Assembly (NCBI GenBank): GCA_937876385.1
Contig: CALFHQ010000721.1
Span: 1 to 9,558, forward strand
Reading direction: 5' to 3'
Source of the DNA: an uncultured Pseudomonadota bacterium
GTDB taxonomy: Bacteria > Myxococcota_A > UBA9042 > CAIXZC01
Length of the DNA: 9,558 nt
A model generated the notes under the pieces. It was not told the origin of the DNA. It did not search any database and saw only the letters and a list, made by a program, of their open reading frames with translations. A program made the translations under genes and the position numbers. Each line of letters begins with the position of its first letter. Position 1 is the first letter of the stretch. Below, piece after piece: positions 1 to 6,142 of this stretch.

Positions 1-1236
1 CGCACTACACATATCCTGCAACGTGCACTCATTTCCGTCGTTACACGGCATGTCGTCGTTGGGCTGCATGATGCAACCGTAATCCGGGTCGCAGTATCCG
101 TCGGCGCAGGGGTTGCCCTCAAAGCACATCAGCGGAACCACGCCCGGGGTGCAGGCGCCGTCTACGCACTGATCACCGATGGTGCAAGCGTTGTTGTCCG
201 TGCAAGGAATCGAATTGTTGATGTTGGCACAGCCAAACGCTTCGTCGCAAATGTCGTTGGTGCACGGGTTCCCGTCGTCACACTCCAATTCAAACTCGTA
301 GACACATTCTCCCGCCTCGCAGTGGTCCCCGTAAGTGCAACTGTCGCCGTCGCTGCAAGGGGCCACCAGGGGGGAGTAAACACACCCTTGCCCCACAGCG
401 CACCACTCGCTCGTGCAGGTGTTTCCGTCGTCGCAGTCGTACAGCTCCGAACCCTTCTTGCACACACCTCCGATGCACTGGTCACCGATGGAGCAGGGAT
501 CACCGTCGTTGCACAAGAGGTTGTTGTTGATGAACTTGCATCCAACATAAGGGGAGCAGCTATCGGTGGTGCACGGATTGTTGTCTTCACAAACGACGGC
601 CGGCCCGGGAAGACACAACGAACTCTGGCACGTGTCACCCGATGTGCACAGGTTCCCGTCTTCGCAAGATTCGCCGTCCATGTTCATGTATACGCACCCT
701 TCCACAGGGTCGCAGGTGTCTGCCGTGCAGTCGTTGAAGTCGTCACAGTTACGCTCTGTGTCACCCGGTATGCACTCGCCGCTGATGCACAAGTCTCCAA
801 TGGTGCACAGGTCGCCGTCGTCACAGGAGACCGCATTCAACGGCTGGTGATAACAGACCCCGTCCACGCAGAAGTCAGTGGTGCACGGCTCGCCATCGTC
901 GCAGGTGACCATCTCCCCAGCACACGTTCCCGAGTGGCAGGAGTCGTCAAGAGTGCAAGGATTCTCGTCGTTGCACTCGTTGGAGTCGTCGCTCGACCAG
1001 GTGTAAATTCGGTGGGAAGTGATGCACTCCAGGCACGGATTGTTGGGGTTCATGGAACCCTCTTCCCAGCACTGGCCCCAGATGTAACACCACCCCGGCT
1101 TCATATCGTTGACGCAGCTTCCATCCACACACAAATCGAAGGTACACTCGAGATTGTCCGAACACGGACGCATCTCACCCACGCACCCGTCCTCAGTGCA
1201 GAAGTCGTTGAGAGTGCACGGATCGCCGTCGTCACA
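1..1236 (-). repeat. Fifteen tandem ~26-residue Cys-rich protein repeats (about 78 bp period)
   Basis: Unit starts (first Cys) are residues 138, 162, 225, 249, 275, 301, 328, 353, 379, 405, 431, 456, 482, 508 and 535 of the protein, so spacing is 24-27 residues apart from one 63-residue step. Each complete unit has four cysteines. Odd units have the spacing C-x5-C-x5-C-x4-C. Even units have C-x5-C-x4-C, then x5 (units 6, 8, 10, 12, 14) or x4 (units 2, 4), then C. The alternation has no exception, so the duplicating module is really a pair of about 52 residues. The DNA of the units has diverged well; only the protein pattern is kept. Confidence 0.9.
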
Positions 1237-1647
1237 GGAGGTACCCAGCTCGCAAGGAGGGACAATCTCCACCTCAACTTCGTCGGGCTCGATCTCCTCC
1301 ACCACGTCCGCAACTTCCTCTTCCAGATCCGTAAGCTCCAGATCCACATCGGACAATTCCGGCTGCACGTCCTGGACGTCCCAGACTTCTTCGATTTCCG
1401 GAGGGAGGTCTTCTACAAGATCCACGACGTCGACGTCGGGGTCCTTCAACTCATCGTCCAACAGGTCGTTGGGCTTCCCCGAACCGTCCGGACTGTCGAG
1501 ATCTGACTTCCCCGACTGATCCAGAGTGCCCTCATCCGCTTTCACATCCCCGCCGTTTCCCGTCGGACCGCCGTCAGACCCACAGGCCCCAACGAAAACC
1601 AACACAGCCAGGAACGCCAGCAACCATCCAAATTTCCGGCCAGTCAT
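1..1647 (-). CDS. Cys/Asp-rich repeat lipoprotein, C-terminus beyond window edge
   Basis: The frame is open from ATG at 1647 to base 1 (549 codons) with no stop, so the C-terminus lies outside. GGAGG (1657-1661) sits 9 bases before the ATG. Residues 1-21 are a lipoprotein signal peptide ending in FVGAC, with lipidated Cys22. Residues 23-131 form a disordered, very acidic linker: from D69 to R160 there is no Lys or Arg. From Cys138 onward come fifteen Cys-rich units of about 26 residues of the type CDDGxPCTxDxC, the last one incomplete. They resemble the repeats grouped as Dicty_CTDC and common in myxobacterial surface proteins (from memory). A 46-residue segment (179-224) with four extra cysteines interrupts units 2 and 3. 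The protein is probably anchored in the outer membrane with a disulfide-braced stalk outside the cytoplasm. A metal- or calcium-binding role is possible because of the Asp-Gly-Asn content. The specific function is unknown; lipoprotein status and repeat architecture are secure. Confidence 0.9.
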   Translation of the reverse strand, partial: MTGRKFGWLLAFLAVLVFVGACGSDGGPTGNGGDVKADEGTLDQSGKSDLDSPDGSGKPNDLLDDELKDPDVDVVDLVEDLPPEIEEVWDVQDVQPELSDVDLELTDLEEEVADVVEEIEPDEVEVEIVPPCELGTSCDDGDPCTLNDFCTEDGCVGEMRPCSDNLECTFDLCVDGSCVNDMKPGWCYIWGQCWEEGSMNPNNPCLECITSHRIYTWSSDDSNECNDENPCTLDDSCHSGTCAGEMVTCDDGEPCTTDFCVDGVCYHQPLNAVSCDDGDLCTIGDLCISGECIPGDTERNCDDFNDCTADTCDPVEGCVYMNMDGESCEDGNLCTSGDTCQSSLCLPGPAVVCEDNNPCTTDSCSPYVGCKFINNNLLCNDGDPCSIGDQCIGGVCKKGSELYDCDDGNTCTSEWCAVGQGCVYSPLVAPCSDGDSCTYGDHCEAGECVYEFELECDDGNPCTNDICDEAFGCANINNSIPCTDNNACTIGDQCVDGACTPGVVPLMCFEGNPCADGYCDPDYGCIMQPNDDMPCNDGNECTLQDMCSA

Positions 1648-1701
1648 AAAACCGTACCTCCACCCATTGAGGAGCAAGGACACACTTCGCACACCGGGGG
1701 T

Positions 1702-1731
1702 ACTATACTAAGAAGGACGGTGAATACACAA
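1702..1731 (-). promoter_or_regulatory. Candidate sigma-70 promoter for the Cys-rich lipoprotein
   Basis: On the minus strand TTGTGT (1731-1726) is followed after 18 bases by TATAGT (1707-1702). The expected start would leave a leader of about 50 bases before the ATG at 1647. It lies in the 134-base gap after the mlaD-like stop, so the lipoprotein can be transcribed independently of the genes upstream. The rest of the gap shows no strong terminator; the best hairpin has only a 4-bp stem. Match by eye only. Confidence 0.5.
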
Positions 1732-1781
1732 GAGGAAGTGCCAAGAAAGGGCCGTTCGAGGTCTTCGGGCGACCGGAGGAT

Positions 1782-2957
1782 TTACGGCTTGTAAAGAACC
1801 TTCCAGGGATTTCGCTTGAGATCGAGAATCAACTCCCGCACGTCGTCGTAAATCTCTCGGTCCACGAGAAACGCTCCCAACGTCCCTTTGCCCTTCTTGA
1901 CGTCGGAAACAATCTCCGAGACGCCCGCCACAACAGCGTCCGTTCGATTGACCAGACGCCCCACCGATTTTCCCGTCTCGTCAACCTGCTCAAGCAACTG
2001 CCCCACCGAACCGTTGACCTGCTCCATCATCTTCTCGCCATCCAACGAAGCCAGAAGGGAGTCGGCTCGGTCAAGCAACCGACGAGTCTTCTTCGTCGTT
2101 CGCACCAACTCCCCTTCGAGGCGAGCCAGTCGTCCATCGGTATCCCCCATCAACGTGCGAGCATCCCCGATGGCCAGGCGGGTCTCGTCCAACATCCCGG
2201 GAACCTGCCGCTCCAACGCCCCAACCGTCTCCCGAATGCTCAACACGATGGCATCCACCTCTTTCGCCTCGGGAAGAATCTCTTTGCCCTGGGCTGCCAA
2301 TTCGTCCAGGCGCTCCAACGAATTCGAGGCCCGAGACATGACCCCACGGGCATCCTCCACCAACGCCGGCAACTCCTGGTCAAGCTTCTCCAATACTTTG
2401 TTGGTGCGGTCCAACATCGTCTCAACCTTGTCTACCAACCCCTGAACGTTGCCGGAACCCTCCCCCAACATCTTCTCCACCTTCTCAAACATCTTCATCG
2501 CACGGGCAGTGGCCAGTTGGAGCTGCAGGATCCGCTCCCCAGCAACCTCCGCACCATCCGCCAAGGGGGTCCCAGTCTCCTCGCCCGGAGTAATCTCCAC
2601 GTACATCTCCCCGAGCATCCCCTCTGTAGTGATGAAAAAGCGAGCCGTATCCGTCACCGACCGGGCCATCTCGGCGTCCAGCTCAATGCGAGCCCGGACC
2701 CACACCGGTTGCCCCTTCGAGTCCGTCTCCTCTCCACCCACGAAGGTCAATTCCTTCACCTTGCCGGCAGGCATCCCGGCAATCTTCACCTTGGCACCCT
2801 CTCGCAATCCGCCGGAAGCAGGAAAATTCACCGTGAGCGAGAATCCGGGAGCAAAGCGGAAATTCCCCAGCACCAGGATGAAGGCTACCAACACCGCAGT
2901 GGTCAGCAACAGGAATGCGCCGACTTTCAGCTCCATCGAACGGCGTTGGTCGCCCAT
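1782..2957 (-). CDS. MlaD/MCE-domain protein (phospholipid transport-type substrate-binding component)
   Basis: This 391-residue protein starts at ATG 2957, with AGGGGAG seven bases upstream. Residues 12-31 are a single N-terminal transmembrane helix after a short basic cytoplasmic start. An MCE/MlaD beta-barrel domain follows (about 38-126, including the stretch LREGAKVKIAGMPAGKV). Residues 145-345 are long amphipathic helices, and the C-terminal tail (about 356-391, KGTLGAFL...NPWKVLYKP) is typical of bacterial MCE proteins. Family members form hexamers in the periplasm that carry phospholipid or other lipid between the membranes, together with an MlaE permease and MlaF ATPase. Neither partner is in the window, so this is an orphan copy here or its partners are elsewhere. 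It is 52 bases after the kinase stop and is preceded by a terminator-like hairpin. The family call is secure; the lipid and direction of transport are not known. Confidence 0.88.
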   Translation of the reverse strand: MGDQRRSMELKVGAFLLLTTAVLVAFILVLGNFRFAPGFSLTVNFPASGGLREGAKVKIAGMPAGKVKELTFVGGEETDSKGQPVWVRARIELDAEMARSVTDTARFFITTEGMLGEMYVEITPGEETGTPLADGAEVAGERILQLQLATARAMKMFEKVEKMLGEGSGNVQGLVDKVETMLDRTNKVLEKLDQELPALVEDARGVMSRASNSLERLDELAAQGKEILPEAKEVDAIVLSIRETVGALERQVPGMLDETRLAIGDARTLMGDTDGRLARLEGELVRTTKKTRRLLDRADSLLASLDGEKMMEQVNGSVGQLLEQVDETGKSVGRLVNRTDAVVAGVSEIVSDVKKGKGTLGAFLVDREIYDDVRELILDLKRNPWKVLYKP

Positions 2958-2972
2958 GTCGTCTCTCCCCTG

Positions 2973-2997
2973 AAAAATGGGGCCACTTTACGGTCCC
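2973..2997 (-). terminator. Terminator-like hairpin before the mlaD-like gene (possible attenuator)
   Basis: On the minus strand GGGACCGT-AAA-GTGGCCCC can fold into an eight-pair stem with one A/C mismatch and two G-U pairs, followed at once by ATTTTT. It lies between the kinase stop (3010) and the ATG at 2957 and ends just before the mlaD Shine-Dalgarno. The CCCC of its 3' arm (2979-2982) could instead pair with GGGG of the ribosome-binding site (2967-2970), an alternative fold. Stability has not been computed. Confidence 0.42.
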
Positions 2998-3009
2998 AAC
3001 CTTATCACA

Positions 3010-4365
3010 TCAATAGCGAATCGTACTGCCGCCGATGAACTCCCGCATCAACGAATCGCCCGGAATCGCAGCCTCGTCTTCTTCTCCAACCGCTTCCAAA
3101 GCATCCAGGTGATGCAACACCCGCTGGGAACGGATGATGGCGTCCTGTCGTTCAGGGTGCTCCTGGTAGTAATCCGCCAACCCCTTGAAGTACCCCCAGA
3201 CCTGACGCTTCAGCACCGGAAGCTCGTAGGACAACGACCCGTTGACGGTGAAGTCGACGGTGTGCAGGTAAGGGATGATGTGTTTCATCTCGGAGCGGCG
3301 AACATAGTGCCAGTGACCCAGCGTGAGCCGGGGGTCGTGGTTGCGGAAATTGGCGTCTCGAACCATTCGCCTCAACAACCTCACATCAGTCCACCGAAAG
3401 AAACCCCCATCCGGGGTGCGGACCTGGCTGAAGGTCTCGATGTACAACTTGAACTTCGCTGCAGCCTCCACCCGGGCGCTCAAGTCGTCATACAAGCCGT
3501 GGAGGGTGTCCACCAACAAGATCTGGTTGTCCGCCAATCGCATGGGGGTCTGATTCAGATGCTGCTTCCCTGTGTGGAAATCATACACCGGCATCCGGAC
3601 CTCTTCCCCCTTGAGGAGCTTCTCAAAGTGCTCGTTGATGAGGGCGAGATCCATGGCCTCGGGGGTCTCGTAGTCGTGGTCCCCGTATTCGTCTTTGGGG
3701 TGCAGGTCGAGGTCTCGAAAGTAGTTGTCCAGGTTAATGGCCACGAGCTCCATACCCGCTTTCTTCAATCTCTGTGCCAGCTTGTACGTGGTCGTCGTCT
3801 TCCCCGAGGAGGAAGGCCCGGCGACGATGACCATACGCACGCCCTCCCGATGAAGGACCTCCTGCGCCGCAAAATCAAGCTGCTGATTGTACTCCCCCTC
3901 AGCACCCTGAACCAACTCCCCAAATCGACCCGAGCGAATCCATCGGTTCAAGCCATCGAAGGAGTCACAGTCGTTGTGAGCATTCCAAGCCAGGGTCTTC
4001 CAAAGCAGCTTCCACGGAATGGTCTCCACCTTCCCGCTCACCTGACGACCAATCTCCCCCTTTCGCACCTGCTTGCGATGCTGCCGGTAAAGAATGTAGG
4101 CCTTTGCAGTTAGAGCGTGACCGTTCAAGATGAGAGTCCGCTCGACTTGATCCTGGACGTCCTCCACCGTGGGAGAACCACCTCCCGGGAAGTTGCCGTT
4201 CAACTGCTCGACCACCTCTCTGGCCAACTCCTTTGCCAGCTCCTTGTCCTTTCCCCCGATGGAGGATGCTGCCTTGTATATCGCAATGCCGATGCGCTCG
4301 GGATCAAAGGGAGCAGTCTCCCCGTTTCTCTTGACAACTGTGCGAATGTGAGTCGCAACCGCCAT
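3010..4365 (-). CDS. ATP-cone domain fused to a uridine kinase/PRK-like P-loop kinase
   Basis: The start is the ATG at 4365 (451 residues), because AAGGAGG (4375-4381) sits 9 bases before it. The open frame continues further upstream, but that part overlaps acylphosphatase and has no such site. Residues 7-97 are an ATP-cone (VVKRNGETAPFDPERI to AYILYRQHRKQVR), the allosteric nucleotide-sensing domain known from ribonucleotide reductases and NrdR. Residues about 175-420 are a kinase of the uridine kinase/phosphoribulokinase superfamily. Visible motifs are Walker A GPSSSGKT (183-190), LDNYF (212-216), YDF (261-263), LLVDTLHGLYD (283-293), RLLRRMVRD (329-337) and NGSLSYELPVL (375-385). From memory, this kinase core matches long 'nucleoside kinases' that carry a TGS domain in other phyla; here an ATP-cone takes that N-terminal position. 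The likely role is cytoplasmic phosphorylation of a nucleoside or similar substrate under adenine-nucleotide control; the substrate is unknown. Its ribosome-binding site abuts the acylphosphatase stop, suggesting coupled translation. Confidence 0.85.
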   Translation of the reverse strand: MAVATHIRTVVKRNGETAPFDPERIGIAIYKAASSIGGKDKELAKELAREVVEQLNGNFPGGGSPTVEDVQDQVERTLILNGHALTAKAYILYRQHRKQVRKGEIGRQVSGKVETIPWKLLWKTLAWNAHNDCDSFDGLNRWIRSGRFGELVQGAEGEYNQQLDFAAQEVLHREGVRMVIVAGPSSSGKTTTTYKLAQRLKKAGMELVAINLDNYFRDLDLHPKDEYGDHDYETPEAMDLALINEHFEKLLKGEEVRMPVYDFHTGKQHLNQTPMRLADNQILLVDTLHGLYDDLSARVEAAAKFKLYIETFSQVRTPDGGFFRWTDVRLLRRMVRDANFRNHDPRLTLGHWHYVRRSEMKHIIPYLHTVDFTVNGSLSYELPVLKRQVWGYFKGLADYYQEHPERQDAIIRSQRVLHHLDALEAVGEEDEAAIPGDSLMREFIGGSTIRY

Positions 4366-4374
4366 GGCGCAATG

Positions 4375-4381
4375 CCTCCTT
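4375..4381 (-). promoter_or_regulatory. Strong Shine-Dalgarno deciding the kinase start
   Basis: AAGGAGG on the minus strand, 9 bases before the ATG at 4365, directly follows the acylphosphatase stop TAG (4382-4384). It fixes the start of the ATP-cone kinase at 4365 rather than at a TTG at 4452 inside the preceding gene. Confidence 0.85.
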
Positions 4382-4669
4382 CTATCGAGAGCCTGAACCC
4401 TTGTTGGAGAACTCTTCAAAAACCGTCTCCAGGGACTCTCGAGTGACGTCAACTTTCAAAACTTCCGCCAAAGGAGGGCCCGAATGCAACCACCCCTCAA
4501 AGGACAGAAGAGATTCCTCTTCCCCCTGGGCCACTCCCTCAACCGTTCCATCAGGGCAGTTGGCTACCCAGCCGGCGATGCCCAATTCCCGAGCTCGCCT
4601 GAGGGTCGATTGGCGAAACCACACCCCCTGCACACGCCCATGAACACGAAAACGGATCTGCCTCTTCAT
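4382..4669 (-). CDS. acyP: Acylphosphatase
   Basis: This 95-residue cytoplasmic enzyme hydrolyses the carboxyl-phosphate bond of acylphosphates, releasing carboxylate and phosphate. Both family signatures are present: RVQGVWFRQS, with the phosphate-binding loop and catalytic Arg19, and GWVANCPDGTVEGVAQG, with catalytic Asn37. Length is normal for the family (about 90-100). The usual GWVRN is GWVAN here, a small change beside the catalytic Asn. The ATG at 4669 is preceded by GAGGG. It follows the Trm112-like gene by 34 bases and leads into the kinase 16 bases later, so these genes are almost certainly co-transcribed. The physiological substrate is unclear, as for most bacterial acylphosphatases. 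Confidence 0.93.
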   Translation of the reverse strand: MKRQIRFRVHGRVQGVWFRQSTLRRARELGIAGWVANCPDGTVEGVAQGEEESLLSFEGWLHSGPPLAEVLKVDVTRESLETVFEEFSNKGSGSR

Positions 4670-4703
4670 TCAATCCCTCTTGAACCATCCACAGCCAAAT
4701 ATC

Positions 4704-4958
4704 TTACTCGGACAGCACAATCCGGGAATCCGGGAGCAAACTGGGAATGCCGTCGACCACCGGGTAGGCCACCTTCCGACTGCGGGTCACAAGAAAACCG
4801 GTGACCTCGTCCAGCCGCCAGTCCACAGACCCCACCGGAACCACCTTTCCCGAAACCAAATCCGCCTTCAAGGCGTCCGCTTCTTCCTGGGAAAGCATGG
4901 ACAGCGGCTTGCGCTCCACGGGACAAACCAACTTCTCCAACAACTCCGTCGATACCAT
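4704..4958 (-). CDS. Trm112 family protein, zinc cysteines mostly lost
   Basis: The start is the ATG at 4958 (84 residues), supported by GGAGGG five bases upstream; the open frame extends further but would overlap the preceding ATPase gene. The protein opens with STELLEKLVCPVERKPL and closes with VAYPVVDGIPSLLPDSRIV, the two halves of the Trm112/YcaR fold. Between them is an insertion of about 25 residues (SMLSQEEADALKADLVSGKVV). Trm112 proteins are small methyltransferase-activating or accessory subunits; most bacterial forms are uncharacterised. Classical members bind zinc through four cysteines, but this one has only Cys12, with Glu15 where the second of the first CxxC pair would be, so it should not bind zinc in that way. 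Similar insert-bearing forms exist in other proteobacteria (from memory). It lies 71 bases after the ArsA-type gene and 34 bases before acyP. Confidence 0.8.
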   Translation of the reverse strand: MVSTELLEKLVCPVERKPLSMLSQEEADALKADLVSGKVVPVGSVDWRLDEVTGFLVTRSRKVAYPVVDGIPSLLPDSRIVLSE

Positions 4959-4992
4959 TTCAGCCCTCCATGAGCCACTGTCAAACCGGAAA

Positions 4993-5021
4993 AGTCTAGC
5001 AGAACCGCACTTCCCCGTAAA
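4993..5021 (-). promoter_or_regulatory. Candidate internal promoter for trm112-acyP-kinase
   Basis: In the 71-base gap after the ArsA-type gene, the minus strand reads TTTACG (5021-5016), 17 bases, then TAGACT (4998-4993). A TGC directly before the -10 gives an extended -10 element. The predicted start lies about 25-30 bases before the Trm112 ATG. Both hexamers match consensus at four of six positions, so this is only a moderate candidate. Confidence 0.4.
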
Positions 5022-5029
5022 GAATCGGA

Positions 5030-6118
5030 TCAATCCTGGAACCACCGAGCTTCCATCCACTCCTCAGCCACCTGAGCCAATCCTTCTAGATGGGCCACCC
5101 CGTCCACCCCCCCAGGAAGAAGGGGAAATCTCAACAACTGGCGGGCCAGCGCCGGGTACTCACGCTCAACCCGGGACAAGGCACGGGCCTGATGGTCAGC
5201 CATCCCAGAAGCCAGCCTTGCAGACTCGACAATGCCCCGGGAGAGACGCTCCAGCGCCCCTGTACAACCGTCCAGCTTTGATAGCAGTCTGGACACTTGG
5301 TCCCGGTCCAGAGGAGAAGCCTCATGCATCTCCGGAAGAAGCACCGAACGGTTGGCCAGAACGAAATCCAGCTTCAACCACTCGGGAGCCCCCCGCAAGA
5401 AGCTCAGCAGATCATCCACTGACCGCGCCTCGGGAACCACCACAACGCCGAACGTGGAGTCCTCTTGAAACAACTGCATGGACCCTCGGCTTCGGTCCTC
5501 CAGGCTCACCCACAAGCGATCGAAGGAGGCCAGAAACTCCACCAGCTCCCCCAGAAATCCACGTCCCAGGAAAAATGACAGCCCCCGAGTCAACACCGGG
5601 GACAAGGCCCTTCGGCCAACCCCTCCCTTGCCGCTCAAAAGCCCTCGGGCACGACTCGCCATCCGACGCAGACGCTCCGGAGCATCCAGAAAATGCAGCG
5701 CATAGGCAAACGGCGGTGTGTCCACCACGATGTGGTCGAACTTCTCTGAGCGGTAGTCCTCCAGAATCCGGTCCGAGGCTACGTACTCATGCAACGCCGG
5801 GAGGTGATCCGTCAAGAACGGAGCGAATCGAGAATCGAGGATTTGACGAGCCGTCTCCTCGTCTGGCGCGTTGCGGCGAATGAACCCGTCAAAGAGGGAT
5901 GGAACGTCCAGATGGAACACGGACAGATTGGGATGACTGGCTTGAACCTTCGACGCCATATCGTAAAGTCGACGAGCAGGATCCACAGTCAGAAGTTGCA
6001 CCCGACGGCCACGGCGGGCCAGAGCATACGCCAACACCAGCGACGCCGTGGTCTTCCCCACGCCGCCGGTTCCCAAAAGGAACAGGACCTTCCCTGGCTT
6101 GCCCAAAGAATGGTTCAT
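5030..6118 (-). CDS. ArsA/GET3-family ATPase
   Basis: This 362-residue protein has a single ArsA-type ATPase domain of the SIMIBI P-loop class. The nucleotide-binding loop is LLGTGGVGKTT (14-24), the switch region TVDPARRL is at 44-51, and VVDTPPFAYALHFLDAPERL (131-150) is the Walker B/DTPP region. The last motif is typical of the myxobacterial and actinobacterial 'anion-transporting ATPase' group, not of arsenite-pump subunits. No arsB, arsC or arsR gene is nearby, so an arsenic role is unlikely. The deviant Walker A signature lysine (KGGxGKT) is replaced by Thr17, so dimer-type catalysis as in GET3 or MinD is doubtful unless a partner supplies it. It starts 24 bases after the pssA stop with no clear Shine-Dalgarno, suggesting translation coupled to pssA. 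It has no transmembrane segment and is predicted to be cytoplasmic. The role is unknown. Confidence 0.85.
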   Translation of the reverse strand: MNHSLGKPGKVLFLLGTGGVGKTTASLVLAYALARRGRRVQLLTVDPARRLYDMASKVQASHPNLSVFHLDVPSLFDGFIRRNAPDEETARQILDSRFAPFLTDHLPALHEYVASDRILEDYRSEKFDHIVVDTPPFAYALHFLDAPERLRRMASRARGLLSGKGGVGRRALSPVLTRGLSFFLGRGFLGELVEFLASFDRLWVSLEDRSRGSMQLFQEDSTFGVVVVPEARSVDDLLSFLRGAPEWLKLDFVLANRSVLLPEMHEASPLDRDQVSRLLSKLDGCTGALERLSRGIVESARLASGMADHQARALSRVEREYPALARQLLRFPLLPGGVDGVAHLEGLAQVAEEWMEARWFQD

Positions 6119-6142
6119 GACAGCCGCCGATTTCTGGAATGT

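Noticed and set aside
322..1506. Long plus-strand open frame of 394 codons opposite the Cys-rich lipoprotein
   Set aside because: It is the complement of a highly repetitive, Asp/Cys/Gly-rich coding frame, which yields few stops and a Val/His/Ala-rich translation. It has no Shine-Dalgarno and no recognisable domain.
1741..1781. Possible terminator after the mlaD-like gene
   Set aside because: The best hairpin (GGTC...GACC) has only four pairs and no T-run follows it.
2977..4113. Plus-strand open frame of 378 codons opposite the ATP-cone kinase
   Set aside because: The minus strand carries the ATP-cone and P-loop motifs with a strong Shine-Dalgarno; the plus frame has no recognisable motif.
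5030..6118. Arsenic-resistance operon suggested by the ArsA-type ATPase
   Set aside because: There are no arsenite pump, reductase or repressor genes nearby, and the protein has one ATPase domain with the DTPP...FLDAP signature of the non-arsenic group.
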